A DNA stretch of 64,000 nt, taken from assembly GCA_009760855.2 (NCBI GenBank), contig WPIO01000179.1:159001-223000 (forward strand), given 5' to 3'. The notes under the pieces were generated by a model. The model was not told the DNA's origin. It saw only the letters and a list, made by a program, of their open reading frames with translations, and did not search any database. Shown piece by piece: positions 44,593-57,300 of the stretch; position 1 is the stretch's first letter; each line of letters begins with the position of its first letter. The stretch comes from Cristatella mucedo (lineage: Eukaryota > Bryozoa > Phylactolaemata > Cristatellidae). Position numbers and translations under genes: made by a program.

Positions 44593-44665
44593 CTTGCTTG
44601 CATGTGACCGTGACCCTGTCGGACATGGCCATTCTAATGTCTCATAGCCTTTTGTCCTTGCTTAG
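43355..44665 (+). other. Gene X intron 2
   Basis: 1311 bp from GTAAAT to CTTGCTTAG, phase 0. The exon 2 frame stays open 357 bp into the intron to a TGA at 43709, so intron retention would add a Cys- and Trp-containing tail. A long TG tract lies 80 bp before the acceptor. Confidence 0.55.
44511..44584. repeat. (TG)n microsatellite, about 37 units
   Basis: A pure TG run in intron 2 ending 81 bp before the exon 3 acceptor. Confidence 0.98.
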
Positions 44666-44821
44666 GGCTACGAGCACATCTCCGAGGAGCTGGGCCTGTC
44701 GCGGTTGTGCACGGTCGAGGGGAGCATCGAGTGCTGCACTCTGCGAGCGGTCGTACTCGGCGCCTTGCTCGGCCAGCTGCCTCTAGCCGCCAGGCTGCAG
44801 AGCGCGGCTGCAGCCATCAAG
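44666..44821 (+). CDS. Gene X exon 3
   Basis: 52 codons, phase 0 on both sides, between acceptor TCCTTGCTTAG and donor AAG|GTAAGC. The segment starts GYEHISEELGLSRLCTVEGS and continues with an aliphatic stretch CTLRAVVLGALLGQLPLAAR, which looks like amphipathic helices of a folded domain. The splice sites are strong and the reading frame is lost on both sides outside the exon, supporting its reality. Homology unknown. Confidence 0.72.
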
Positions 44822-44861
44822 GTAAGCTGCGCTCCACCATCTCTTCTCAGCTCTCTGGCTG

Positions 44862-44926
44862 TCTGTCTGCCTGCCTACCTGTCTGTCTGTCTGCCAGCCT
44901 GCCTAACTGTCTGCCTGCCTGCCTGC

Positions 44927-44958
<32 letters not shown>

Positions 44959-44962
44959 GTCA
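44862..44962. repeat. (CTGT/CTGC)n with CT end
   Basis: A tetranucleotide pyrimidine-rich tract beginning 40 bp after the exon 3 donor. Confidence 0.93.
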
Positions 44963-45029
44963 CTGTCTTTTTCTATATAAGTTGACTCAGGAGACCTGCA
45001 TTATATATAATGTGTCTCTGTATGACCTA

Positions 45030-46645
45030 TGTCTGTGAATTAACAAAACCACATTGACTATGTGGGTGTTGCGCAGCAGATTCTTCAATAGCCCACCCAA
45101 AGCCTGAACTGCTTTTGGTGTGCATACAGATGCTAAAAGACTTCATCTCATGAAACTGTGAGAAAGTGCGAAGCATAGCTGCGGTAGGAGGGCAGTCGAT
45201 GAAGTAATTACCATGGAAGTAGTAGCTCAGGAAGGCTGGAAATGTGCCACAGTTGGCAGCAGGGGAATAGATGTCGTTTCGAAAGAATTGTGGAGGTGAG
45301 TTCCACAGTCTAGGATCTGCAAAGCAAAAGTTTTGGTTGCCGGTGGTCTTGTAGCCTAGGAATGGAACAGCTAGTTTATTGTTCATAGAGGACCCGAGTA
45401 CGACCATGAAATTGATGAAACTGGTGCAGCAGTCCAGCTAGGTACGAAAGAGCCAGGTAATGGCAGGCCTTGTGGGTTAGTGTAAGAATTTTGCTCTGCA
45501 TCCGTTGATCGTCCCTGAGCCATCGTTGGCCGACCTTCAGCAATCGCAGCTCCTTCAGCAACAGAGACACGTGGCACTGAACATCTGGGATTTGTTGATT
45601 AGCCTTGCAGCTACATTCATCACCAGCTGCAGAGGCTTTGGGCCTGTTTCGGTAGCCCAGCCAAAATTGAACTCAAGTAGTCCAGCCTAGACAGAACCAG
45701 GAAGCTAGTAAGACTGTTAGCAAGCCAGGGTAGTAGATAGGACCTAATCCTTGACAGGCATTGAACGTGACGGCTAGCCGTGGAAGCAGTCTTTTTAATA
45801 ATGCTTGAAACTTTAAGCGATTTTTAAAAAGGTTACTTTTTTAATTCTTAGCAAATCATGGAGCTACAGCACCTATTGGAAGAGCAAATTCTCATAGTCC
45901 AGCCGAATGCTTGGGGTGTCCTCTGAGCAGGAGTTTGGTTCTATCGTCGGCTAGTTAAAGGAAATTGGCTGACATCCAGGATCTAATAACTGCAATAACT
46001 GGCAAGCATGCAGTTTATCCAGCTAATACGGCGTCTTTTGTGCATAGAGCCAGGTAACGTCCTGCTATGGGCACAGAGCCCATAGCAGGTCGTTAAACAG
46101 TGTCACCAGAGTACGTTTGTATTTGCATTGCATACACACATTTTGACATATCCTTTTTAGCTTGGGATTGAGGATCTTTGGTTTAGTGCTTAGGGGCTGT
46201 ACGTCTTTGGTTTTACGGTTGATGGTCCAGTGGTTAGCTTTTTTGCTTTAAGAAGTGGAAAAGGCATCACAAAACGTGTTTTATAGTTATCGTAAATATA
46301 AGCAGATGCTGGCGACCATGTTTAGCAGCCTGCTATGGGCACACAGTGCCCGTAGCAGATTTCAGCTGGCTCTATGCACAAGCGATGCCATATTAGCTGA
46401 GTGTATCAGTCACTGAAGCCGATTCCGATGGTTTAAATGACAGGTACAGCTGGGTATTGTCAGCACGGAAGTGATAGCCGATCCCACGGGCCCGAATCAC
46501 TTTTCCAAGAGGCTCAGTATAGATGGAGGTCAGCAAGGGACCGAGAACAGACCCTTGTGCAACCTCACAGGTGACTGCTATGCTTGATGAGACGTGACCA
46601 CCACAGGACACCGATTGAACACGATCGGGCAAGTGGGATTCCAAC
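45030..46645 (-). mobile_element. LINE-A copy, minus strand, interrupted by a MITE
   Basis: From the reversed terminus near 45030 the minus strand gives SSMNNKLAVPFLGYKTTGNQ and LWNSPPQFFRNDIYSPAANC, then older, frame-broken sequence. After the MITE, 46400-46645 gives SVLGPLLTSIYTEPLGKVIR and [13 protein letters not shown]. The YADD motif is changed to RADN, so this RT is dead. More diverged than the copy at 33568. Confidence 0.85.
46020..46399. mobile_element. hAT-like MITE (380 bp) nested in LINE-A
   Basis: The ends are inverted: CAGCTAATACGGCGTCTTTT then GTGCATAGAGCCAG at the left, and the same with four mismatches in reverse complement at the right (34 bp). The flanks AGTTTATC (46012-46019) and AGTGTATC (46400-46407) are an 8-bp duplication with one mismatch, and the interrupted LINE-A resumes right after. 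Each end also carries a subterminal hairpin, 46061-46089 (CCTGCTATGGGC with GCCCATAGCAGG) and 46330-46358. CAG ends plus 8-bp duplication indicate hAT. No coding capacity. Confidence 0.82.
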
Positions 46646-47489
46646 CCGGAAATAGCTCATCGTCCACCACAGTCAGAGGTCAGGGCTTGCTCTATTGATT
46701 GGTTAATTGCAGCTGGCTGCAGGCTGTGGTGCCTGCCCTCCCCCTGATTATATCATGCCACCATCACTTCCGTGGACTGTGTTGAATCGGAAACTGGGCT
46801 TCTAAGAAAGTTTCGACAAGCAGCAGCTGGCTCGCTGCTGCTGCTTGGATGAGCTAGTCAGCAGCAGCCTTCGTAGAACTTGCAGCAAAGGGCTTGAAGC
46901 ATCCTAACCTCAGCACTAGTCGCTTGTCTGCAACCAGCGGTCGAGCCTGAGTAGGGCACAGAGGCTGACTGCTCGTCCAAAACTTTGACTAGCGAATGCT
47001 TAGTGTATGTCAGGGCTTGCAGCGATCAGGATTCGGCAGCCTCTGGGCTGCCCTGTTCCCCCGTGCCCCTTCGTTTATTTGTGGCTCAGGTGAGATCAGG
47101 TGTAGCCGGTAGTAGCTCACTTGCAAAGGTTCATTCGCATTCTTTCAAACCGTGTGCTTAATTTTCAGGAAGCAGATAGCTGTGCGCATCAGTTTGGCAG
47201 CCGAGTCTGGCCACTTTCACCTACGTAATATTGCACCTGTTCGGGCTTGCTTAGTTAGATAAGGACACCTTAGCCAAGCTGGTCCTTGTGTTCGTGACAT
47301 CCCGACTAGACTCCTGTAGCTCACTATGCACAGGTCAATGCACCAGGGCAATAATATGCTTATATTGAGTGCAAAGTAAGCCACTTGGCTAACATGTCAT
47401 AAACATCGCGACTGACACATTGCACCACTGTTTCCCAATCTTCACAGCCTGCTTTTTTCAAGGAGTGTATCCACTTCTAGATCGTATCA
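46646..47489. other. No gene recognised (intron 3)
   Basis: Unique-looking sequence; no motif recognised. Confidence 0.45.
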
Positions 47490-47770
47490 CTCACCTTTAA
47501 GGCCCTCCATTCACTTACCACTACACGGTCTACTTATCTGCAATAGTTTCACGTAAGGCACAGCCCGCTCTTTTGTTGCACAGCCCGCTCTTTTGTTGCA
47601 CAGCCCGCTCTTTTGACTCTGGTCGTCTGCTTGTGCTCCTATCTGACTTTCAAATCTCTCCAAGACCGTGCCGTCAGCTGCTATGCTTCCAGAGCTTGGA
47701 GTTTACCTCGTACCCGACTTCATGTTTTCTCTCAATTTGATGATATTCAAAAAAAAAATAAAACGACGTG
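47490..47770 (+). mobile_element. LINE-B fragment, plus strand
   Basis: CACTCACCTTTAAGGCCCTC then, after a short satellite, a LKSLQDRAVSCYASRAWSLP segment and FSQFDDIQKK, the LINE-B C-terminus. Ends in an A-rich stretch. Confidence 0.6.
47561..47615. repeat. 20-bp tandem repeat, nearly 3 copies
   Basis: CAGCCCGCTCTTTTGTTGCA at 47561, 47581 and (partial) 47601, identical. Confidence 0.97.
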
Positions 47771-48089
47771 TTTCTCATTATCTCTTCTCTTCTCTGTGTT
47801 TTCTTGTTGTGCTTGTGTTTATGAAAGGGTCTGCTGTTTGACTATGGGCAAGAGCAAAGTGCTTTTTGTGATGTCCTAGTAAACTTATCTTTCTCCAATG
47901 TGCTTTGAGTGTTTATCTGTGCAGGATGAAGTGCTTGTTACTAAAGGGGGGCCCTACTAACCATCGGACCTGAGTGCCTTTTACGTGCGTTTGTATGCAT
48001 GCCTAGGCGTGGTACTTGGGTGCTTTTGCATGCGTAGCTAGGTAGGAGACCATACTTCTCATTAACTCTTCGTTCTAGCATCTCATGCT

Positions 48090-48170
48090 GCGAGTTATAA
48101 GCGCCTGAATAGCGATTCAGCTCTCTTAAGGGGCTGTTCAAAAGACGTTATTATTGTTATCATTATTAAC
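48090..48170 (+). mobile_element. SINE-A/LINE-B type 3' tail
   Basis: AAGCGCCTGAATAGCGATTC, GCTCTCTTAAGGGGCTGTTC and a (TTAT)n-like end. Confidence 0.6.
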
Positions 48171-48284
48171 TGACTGCTTGTGAATGCATACTTAGTATTT
48201 ATGTATATATATTTGCAATGCTAGTCTTATGTTAAAGGGCAGACGTTGGAAGAAATGTAGACAGCAGAAAGGCAACGGCAGAGA

Positions 48285-48285
48285 G

Positions 48286-48335
<50 letters not shown>

Positions 48336-48375
48336 AGGGAGTGAGAGAGAGGCAGAGAGAGAGAGAGAGAGAGTC
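48285..48375. repeat. (GA)n microsatellite with interruptions
   Basis: GA-rich tract with a GGAGGGAGT interruption near 48335. Confidence 0.95.
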
Positions 48376-50130
48376 AGTCAGGCAGGCAGAGAGACAAAGG
48401 AAAATGTTGAGACGGACAGACAGGACATCGACAGAGAGAGGCAGACGGTTGTCATACATCTTTTTCTTAAAGCCAAAGAGCAGATGCATGGGTCTCCTTT
48501 ACTCTTGCCTCCTTTACTCGTGAGTAAAAAAAATAAGGACCTGCTTGTAACCAGCTGTATTCATACCAGAATAGCATGAGCAAATGCTCATGTCACACTG
48601 ATAACTGATGTGATGCCCGATGAGTGCATGCTCAGCCAGCATGGCTGCTGGCTGAGTGTTAGTACTTGCTAGAAGTGCTCCATCTGCGACTGATGCGAGC
48701 TCAGGTATGGCAACGATGCTTAGTGGCACCAAACTCGGTCGAGCTACTGTTCTGTAAATGTATTTGAATCTGTAACTGTATGTCTGTCTTGTTGGCCGAT
48801 GGTGCAAAGCAAACAACACAGAGGGAAGAAGAGAGAGAGAAAGAGAGAGAGCAGATCTTGCAAAAGGATCGATGTTGAGCAGATCTTGTAAAAGGATCGA
48901 TGTTATATATGTGGATGATGAGAGTGAAGATCCGAATCGCTGCGGTTTTGAATCACATGCTTTGTGGTGAGCATGCTGAGCATTGCTTTAGTGGCAGCTG
49001 ACCACCGTGATATATTGTCACCCATATACAGAGGAAAGAGACTTCAGAAAGACAATGTTGTTACGATTATTTAGCTTGCCGTTTTGTCGAGATTGCCGAT
49101 GCGCTAGCATGAGCCAGCTGGAGCAACATTGACAAGACTGTCAGATCCCACCCGGAAGTCGTATGCAGTGTGGATCACTCGACGTCAGGCAGCCGAGCAG
49201 GTGCTTGCTCAGTTGGTTCACAGTCTGTGGGGAGCCTGAGTGCCCTCTCTCCCTACCCCTCCCCCTCCGTGGAGGGTCTAAGGAAACCAAACCAAAAAAC
49301 AACTGTCGCTTGTTGCTGTTCCTATAGATAACAGCACGTGCAGTAGGCTGGTTGCTGCTAACCAATGCAGTGCTTTTTGGCAGGGGGCAGGCAAGACATG
49401 CAATCATTTCTATGAGGGGAGCTAGACCCGAAAGATTTTCTTGTAGGTACGGCTAGACCCACAATTAATAAAAGTTATGATGCAAAATTATCGTGTTTAC
49501 TTGTTACGAACTCGGTGGTTGTTTATCGAGTGGAATTATGACATAATATAGTCGTTGGTGACGGTCGGAGTGGGGGGCCGTAGGAACAGGGTGCTGGCGG
49601 CCCAGGCTACTGCGCTGCTTTAGGATGGGAAAGTGCCCCCCTTGTCCCCATTCCTCGTTTCACTCCTGCTCTGTGGCCTGAAGGGTGGCTGCTGTACTCA
49701 GTCCTCTCCCCCTCCAAGTACCTTCTTTGTTGGATGTGTACATCACCCACCCGTAAAAATATCGTGTCTTGCAAAAGCAGCCACGTGGCAGCCATCGAGG
49801 ACTCGGTGCAGAGGGCTCTTCTCGAGTCCCAAGTCACGTGATTGGACAGGGAGCTGTGCTGAGCATTGTGCCGTTAGCTTACACCGAGTGGTATGCCCAG
49901 GCAGTTAACAGCAGTTAGCCTACTCAGAGTCTAGCTCTTCGTGCTTTGATTTACTGCCATTACTGAGGTCAGAGTTCGAATTAGGTTGGTTTGTGCCCTT
50001 TGTCGTACCGTCTTATGACACATAAGACGTCACCTTTTTTGTCAAGCCTTTATGAGCACAGAATGGGTGGTCAGATGGTCCTGCTGCTAAATGAGCCATT
50101 TAAATTTTCGGTTCTCTCGGCTGCTATGCG
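48376..50130. other. No gene recognised (intron 3)
   Basis: A second short GA run at 48833-48850 and a duplicated GCAGATCTTG(C/T)AAAAGGATCG at 48850 and 48878. Otherwise nothing. Confidence 0.45.
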
Positions 50131-53100
50131 CTAGTCGCCATGGAGCCCTGAACAGCGGGCTATAACCTGGCATGCTGCTCTCAGTAGCCCAAGCCTGCAC
50201 TGGCCGTGAGAGCAGCTTACGTTGTGCATTTGGTTGAAAACAGTTGCCATCTTACGAGGAAGGAATAGTCTGAAAAGCATAATAAAGTCAGGAGGACGGT
50301 CAAGGAAGTGAGTAGTTTGGAAGGGGTGGCGGGAAGGGAAAAAGAAGGAAGTCCCAAAGTCGGCAGCAGAAGAAAAGATGGCAGCGTTCACTAGAATTGT
50401 GGAAGTGGAGCTTAGTTCCATAGTCTAGAGACAGCAAGCAAAAGCACGTGTCAGAAAATGTCTTTGATTGAAAGAAGGAACGTTTAATAATTGTCCTGAG
50501 GAGAACGTATGAAGGAATAAGGGGCATGGTAGATATTGCTGTAGGAGCTGTGCTGTTTATGAAAGAGCTACGCATTGCGGCACGTTGTAGGTCAAGAGTG
50601 GGAACTTGGCTTGTGTCTGCTCATCGACCAGTTGCTGCTTCGCTTCTTTTGCAAGGGGTAGTATTGCATAGGCCAAGCTGATGACCATATTATTAATTCT
50701 AGCTGCAGATGCTGGATGTCATTTTTTGGCAGTCCGATCAAAACAAGAGTTACATTAAGCTAACTAAGAGAGAAACATGAGTTCCTAAAATCTCGAGATT
50801 GCCGTTTTGGTAAGCCCTGATTCCCCCCTCCGAAGATAAGGCCAGCCTAATAGGATGACTCACCGTAGGAGCAGTCTTGTAAGTAGAGCCTGAGCAACTA
50901 GCTGATAGTCTCGCCACTGCACTTCCAAGGAAGAGCTTTTAAAGTCCTGATTCCAGCTGTGCACGTGACGTGGGGATTGCTATGAGAAGATTTTGGTTTG
51001 TCACGCGGGTCTGACTTAACCATCTCTCAAGAGCTGAGCATGCAAGGGAGGATTTAGAATGTAACTGCATGGTGAGGTCAGAGTGCTACACAGCACAGAC
51101 TGGACACTGTCGAATATGTAAGACTCACACTGCATCAGAGAGCCTCATTTGTCAGACTGATCGCTGCTCTCAATCTCTAGATACAGATCTTTTGATCGAT
51201 GTTGTCAAAAATTGCCGACAGGTGCAGCCGTTCTGAGGCCACCATTACAGCCTAGAGTGTCACTAGTTATGCACAGAAGACCGGTTTTAATGTAGTTCTG
51301 AGGCCACCAATAGTGTGTAGGATGTCACAAGTCACGAGGAGAAGAACTGTTTTAGTGTAGTTGTGTCCTTTACTCCAACCTAAAAATATCTCTGCCATGA
51401 GCCATTTATTCTGTGCCTAGTTCGTGCCATTGATCTCAGGCTGGACGGTCATTCACAATCCGGAGGGCCATTCACATTTCAAAATGGAGTCGTGCCCACC
51501 GAGTATTTGAAGATCAAAGAACTTGTATTTTTAAGGTGTCACAGAAAGGGAAATCAGTACCATACTTTCTCTGGCGCTGTGATACCAAAGAGAACCGACT
51601 TGACCGTGTAGCTGATTTTGTCATTTAGAGAAAGGTCACTCTGGAACAGGACACCTAGATTTCGTGCAGATGCTGCAGGCGATTGGCCGAGCCCATTTTG
51701 AAGGGTAGGTTTTTCAATATCCGAGAAGCACTTGGTTTGCCCATAACTAGTAAGATTGGTTTTATTGTCATTCAATTTGAGAAAGTCAGCTGCCATCCAA
51801 GTGGGATTGGTAGCAATAGATGCAGCAAGGGAGTTGAGAGAGTTTGACGTGCTAGAAGGCAGGGAGGGATCTAAGCACAGGTACAGTAGTTTGTCATCTG
51901 CATAGAAATAAAAGCATAGATAGTGTTTGGTGATTGCATCGGCAAGAAGGAGACTATAAATTGAAAAACGAAATGGATCTAGCATATTAGAGCCACGGGG
52001 TACCCTGTACTTTAGAGGCCCCTCGCATGATTGTTGGCAATTGACATTAATGTTCTGGAGTCTTCGTCTGAGATAGTGCCTAAGCCATTTCAGTGCAGTG
52101 CTAGTGATGCCTAAGCGGGATGAGGGAGTCACTCGAGTAGGACTCGGTGATCAGTAGTAGCAAACACTTCTGAAAGATCCAGCCAGACAAGCAGAGAGAC
52201 TATCTAAAAACTGCATTCCTGAGTAACTCGTTAGGCTCCGGCTGCAATGCTGACTTTTCAGAGTGATTAGCTCTAAAACCGGACTGCAACTTGCTTGCCA
52301 GGCATAGAGAGTTTCGATATACGAGTTAGTTAGTCTGCCACTACTCGTTCTATTGTCAGTGACTGGACGGCAGTAGGGAGACTGGGCAGAAGTTGCTAAA
52401 GCTCTCCTTGTCTAGTGTTGGGTTCTTAACGAGTGGCCTTGCCACAGCCTTTGGAAAAGTGCAGAGACAAGACCAGAGGCCTAGCAACAGCCTTTGGAAA
52501 AGTGCAGGGACAAGACCAGAGGCTAGGGACTTATTTATTATGTTGGTTGTGCAGGGCATTAGCTAACCTGAGCGTCACAGAAAGATAGCATAAGGTGCAA
52601 GCGTGTACAAGTCTTCTACAATTGGGAGATGAACGTCGAGATGAGAGCAGGCTGGAATACACTGGACAACACTGGGGTGCTGAAAGGAGTTGAGGGCGAT
52701 GAGTTCAATAGGGATGCTACTAAGGAAGAAGACTCCAGTGGCTATGTTGCCTTGAGATGGACTCTCTGATCTTACCCATCTTGCTGACAAAGAAGCTAGA
52801 GAAGCGATCTGGTAGATTGCACAATGATCACTTGATAAGCTGCTGACCTGGGAGCATTTAAGGAGATGGTTGATGGTTCAGCATTGTAGGACTGTACATC
52901 TGTGATTCAACAATGTTTCAATAATAGCTAAGCTCGGGCTTCTCTAGGATCTACAATAGTCCTCTGTGCCAGTCGATGGAGTCAGTCGTGATCTTTTGCA
53001 TGCTTTCTCACACTTTTGTTTAGTAGCCCTAGCAGCTAGCTTAATGTCTTCGGTACACCAAAGGTCATCTGGCTAGGGCAAAATGTGTGCCAAGTCCAAG

Positions 53101-53900
53101 AGATGCAAACTCGTCAAGAACTCTGGCTAGTGTTGTGATGTAGCATTCCACCACCGAGGACAGGTCGGGTAGGATCACCCAACTGTAGCGAGGAAGATAG
53201 TTTTGTGCTGACAGTATTAATGTCAAGGGTAATAAACTATTGCGAGTCGCTGATGATTCTGGATATTGAGGAAGGCCAGTTTGCATACTAATGTGACCGG
53301 CATGTGGTCAGTAGTGCAGAATTTGTTTATAATAGGAGACAACAGCATACAATCATGGGAGAGAGTTTGATTGGATATGTGGCCTTTGTTATGAATTGGG
53401 TTGTGCCCACGAGCCTCAAGAGAACTTGCACGAAGAATAGACATTAGATCAAATAAATCTGAAATGAGAGTAGATTGGTACCTAGGAGGTCCTATAGGTT
53501 ACTACCACCATTGGCAGCTTGCTGTTGGAGGGACTCAAAACACGAGATTTGAAAGATTACTTCGAGGGGACTGCAAACGGTTTGAAATTGAAAGAGGAAC
53601 GAGCGACAATCGCAACTCCACCATGATCGTTTGATCGTTCTCGGGGTATGAAAGAAAGAGTACTCTGTTGGGTTGGCATCGGTTATAGTTGGGCCGTTAG
53701 TCGAAATTCAACCAGGTCTCGATTAAAGCAAACAGGTCAGGGGCGTCGTAAAGAATCGTGTTGCCTATTATTAGGGATTTATTGCATATTGAAACGCCTG
53801 TTCTATAAGCACTTATTAAAGTGTGTCCGCTGGTCTTATAGCAGGCCTGATGACCACTAAGTTATGTAGAGATTCACAGCAGTGCTTAAGGGAAGATTGG
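50131..53900 (-). mobile_element. Long degraded LINE (endonuclease to 3' end), minus strand
   Basis: Right to left: an endonuclease-like part around 53300-53700 (LIETWLN, HNKGHISNQTLSHD, TTDHMPVTLVC). Then a linker, then RT motifs near 52360-52450 (PLVKNPTLD, SFSNFCPVSLLP). From 52132 there are 192 uninterrupted codons with LGITSTALKWLRHYL, FYFYADDKLLYL (YADD kept), MAADFLKLNDNKTNL and ASARNLGVLFQSDLSLNDKI. Near 50131-50420 the decayed C-terminus resembles LINE-A (SAADFGTSFF, LDRPPDFIMLF). It is the only copy here that still spans the endonuclease, though full of stops and frameshifts. A 40-bp duplication at 52441-52521 (ACAGCCTTTGGAAAAGTGCA) is a later change. Confidence 0.75.
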
Positions 53901-54184
53901 GCTAGATGACTCGAGACAATACCGGAAATACTGAACATGCACCTTTACCGCCCCTCTTGCTACGAGTGAGCTTCCTGCAGGAGAGTTCACGAACCTCGGC
54001 TGCAGCAGCTCAACAGAACGTCAATAGTGAAAAGATAATAAGCATTCACGATCGTACCAACTAGTAAGGTCACTAAAAAGCAAAAGACAAAGCAATAGTC
54101 ACCAACTAGGTGGGAAGCAGTTAACAAGGTAGTCTGTTGACCCAGGTAAAAAGACAATAATTAAGGTATGCATTAATTATGAAA

Positions 54185-54300
54185 GTTTACAAAAACTAAT
54201 AATAAAAAGACGTTTGTATGATGCCCTTAGAGAACTAAATCTCTTTAAACGCACAGCATATGCTGAAAAGGAAGCATATCGATTGGTTAGACTATGCGTT
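54185..54300 (-). mobile_element. LINE-B 3' tail
   Basis: ATAATAAAAAGACGTTTGTA, then TGCCCTTAGAGAACTAAATC and ATGCTGAAAAGGAAGCATA, the LINE-B end in reverse. Confidence 0.6.
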
Positions 54301-57300
54301 GTGAAGACTCTCCTACACTCTTAGTTCAAGTGTTGCTGTGCAACTCCGGTAGGTGCTGCTGCTTCTCCCTGACCTGCATGTGGTTGCTCCTTAAAACAGC
54401 AGGTTTGTTTCGTGTTGTCAGCTAGTAGTAGGTTGTTCTCTTCAAATCTTTGGCCAACATTGATGGCCTACCTTTGGCCATGAGTCCATGGCTCTCGGCA
54501 TCGACTTATTCAACTGTGCCACTGGTGATGTATTTTTGAAACTATGGATCGATTCCTAGGCATTTGTGATGTGCATTCTATTGTCGATTTTTGCCACAGC
54601 TCTTGTCCTAAATCAAGATATCTGGCCGCTAATAAATGGAGCTAGTGTCATTGCTAACTTACCGTGAAGTTAGATAGATAGGTCGCCAGATGTGTGTGTA
54701 ACTTAAATCGGTTTTGCATAATGCAGCAGCTGTACGAAGGTGCTGTCTGTGGCAGTGTAACCAAGCTATCAGGGCGACGTCACAAAAGACTGTTCGTACC
54801 TCTGGTGTCTGGCTGGCTGACTGATCGGATAGTTGTCTTTACCCGAAGTTATGGTAATCAGCTCCATATGCAGCCTTACTGCTAATGCAAGGCTTCTGGT
54901 GTGGGTAAGATGAGGCAAAGGCTTACCCACCGGTCTCAACCTTGGCCTTACTCTTGAGTAGCCTGTTATAGGCAGGCTGAGGGGCATGCCACCCACTTCA
55001 AGTCGGTCTAATGGGTGAGCTCATTGGCCTTGCATGGAGTGAGGCCGTGCAGTAAGTAACTGGCCTTCAAGTTCTGAGTTTCATATCCATCGATATCTCG
55101 TATATCTAATAAAAATTAATTGTGGAAAAAATTCGGATGCTTTGTCGTCGTCTGGCTGCTAAAACAGCAGATTGATAATGGTTGCTCACATTTTTTGCAA
55201 GAAAGGGGTCATTTGCTCTCTAGTTTTTGGCATAAAAGGATTGGATACGTAGAGGCCAGCAGGTGACAGATGCCCCCCCACTTCCTCAGTCTGTGGATTG
55301 GGGGTTACTGGTTATTTTGAGCTTGTCGTAATGGCTGCTTAATACAACTCGGTCAAAGCTCAGGAATTGGATCTATTAGCCCTAAACGTGCAAGATAGCC
55401 ATCGCCAGGAGCACATTCCTTAAGTAATGAATGCCTGGTTGGGGAGAGGTGCTTGTCGGCAGCAGCCTGCTACTGTGCTGGTCATGTTGGTGCCTCATCC
55501 ACCATACGGCCACCTCATCTGGCATTTGGGAATGCCTTGTGCACTGGTTTGCCTTGGTACACAGGTCTGCTGCATGCTTCCTGGCTTTGTTGTGTGATCA
55601 CAATATATCTGGCCGTTTGCAAATCAGCTGTTTCGGGTCTGAAGTATTTACATCAGTCTTGCTTTGACCGCCTAAGGCATGAAATTCTAGTTGCAGTTCC
55701 TAGATCACGCTGTATTAGTGCAGTTTTGCCATGCCATCTACAATTCTAAGATACTTTCATTGAAAATTTTTACAGGGAAGTTCGTATGCACTTTTCTTTA
55801 CATATGGCACCCTGATGGTAAACCCCATATTGCAAGTCAGTCATGGTACTGTTGTGTGAATGCTGTGGGGCCTATGCACATAAGGTCTGCAGAAGGTGCC
55901 TGTTCTCAAATGGCATACCCTGCCCCTTCCTTCTAACCAACCAGCTAACTACGGCACATCTATAAGCCGCCTCATGGATCCACTGCCCCGTTGATTGCAT
56001 TGCGCAGCAATGTACAGCATACTTGGGAAACACACAAGCATGGCTTGTCTTTATGTGTGGCTGTACGGCTAAGCTGTGAGCATTTATTACCGTTCGAGGT
56101 TTGCCTTGACAAGCCCAGGTTTTGAGAACTCTCAGCTACACTCTCATGTCCACAGGTATTAATGCATTCCAGTAATATGGCTGATGGGGTGGGTCGGCAG
56201 ACTTTTAAGCTACAATTCTCTGCTCCAAGCTACGGAAGCTGGGCTCGATCCCTTGTAATATCCACTGAGCTCTCAAAAGTTTATAAAAGAGTAATACCAA
56301 ACTTAGTGCATGGTAGGAAGTAAACTCACATTGGTTCTTGATGACTGCCTTGCCCGGCTGGTCATCGACATCACCTGCTTGTAAAACGATACATCATACA
56401 GTGCCGACTCCCGCTGGATCCAAAGCCCCTTGGAAAGATCATTCTATGAGGCTGGCAGATTTGGATTGTGTCTCAGTGGCTGGTTCAAATAAACTCGTAG
56501 ATGCTCTATTGGTGTGTTGCTAATAGAGCACCTGCCCGGACTTATTTAAGAGGATTTCAGTCGATAATTGATCTCCCATGAGACTTTTGACGTATAGAAC
56601 TCCAGCGTTCTGAATCACTTCGAGGCGCACATTTCTGGTCCAGAAAGGAGCCCAAACCAAGGTTTCACCACAGCTGTGCTTAACATAATTCGGGGTACAG
56701 TCTTTGCACTACTCCTTGACTTTTCTCCTGCCGTGCGAGTCCTTTGAGGTCTCAATTGTTAACCCTACAGAGCAGAGATTTGCCATTTTCAGTCAATGGA
56801 CCGAGCACTACAGCCGTCCAGTTCAGTGGGCACGGCGGTTAGCCCGTTTCAGCCTGTGAGCTTTACAGGGGTTCACTCAGTCGCAGTTTAGGCTCAGATC
56901 GCCTTCTTCCCCAGTTGCCGAAAGATGCTCGTTTAGGCCGATCGATGGCTTGCCGTATGCCAGCTAATTGCCTTCTCGTAGTGGCTTTCAGTGCGTGTAA
57001 GAGTTGAGTCAAGCTTACCATCTTGTTGAAGACTGCCAGTCTCTTCAAGGAAAGGTTCTCAGTTTGCAATTTCCGGTTTTGCAATCAAAGGCGTGTCAGA
57101 AAGGTCTCAATAACCTCCAGGCGTACTTAACCAGGTTTGATCTCACACAGCGTACACGAAGAAGTTTTGCTCAAGAAGACACGAGGTCAAGAGGTCATTT
57201 CTCTTGCTAGTTCCTAGTTTGTGAAGTGCCAGCACAAGTCCTTATCGAACCTGCCGTGTTCCCTTGTCCCAACTGCATTGTACAGCATCGCCAAGCATGG

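Noticed and set aside
44171-44632. Frames rich in Thr-His or Cys-Val repeats
   Set aside because: Translation of the TG microsatellite.
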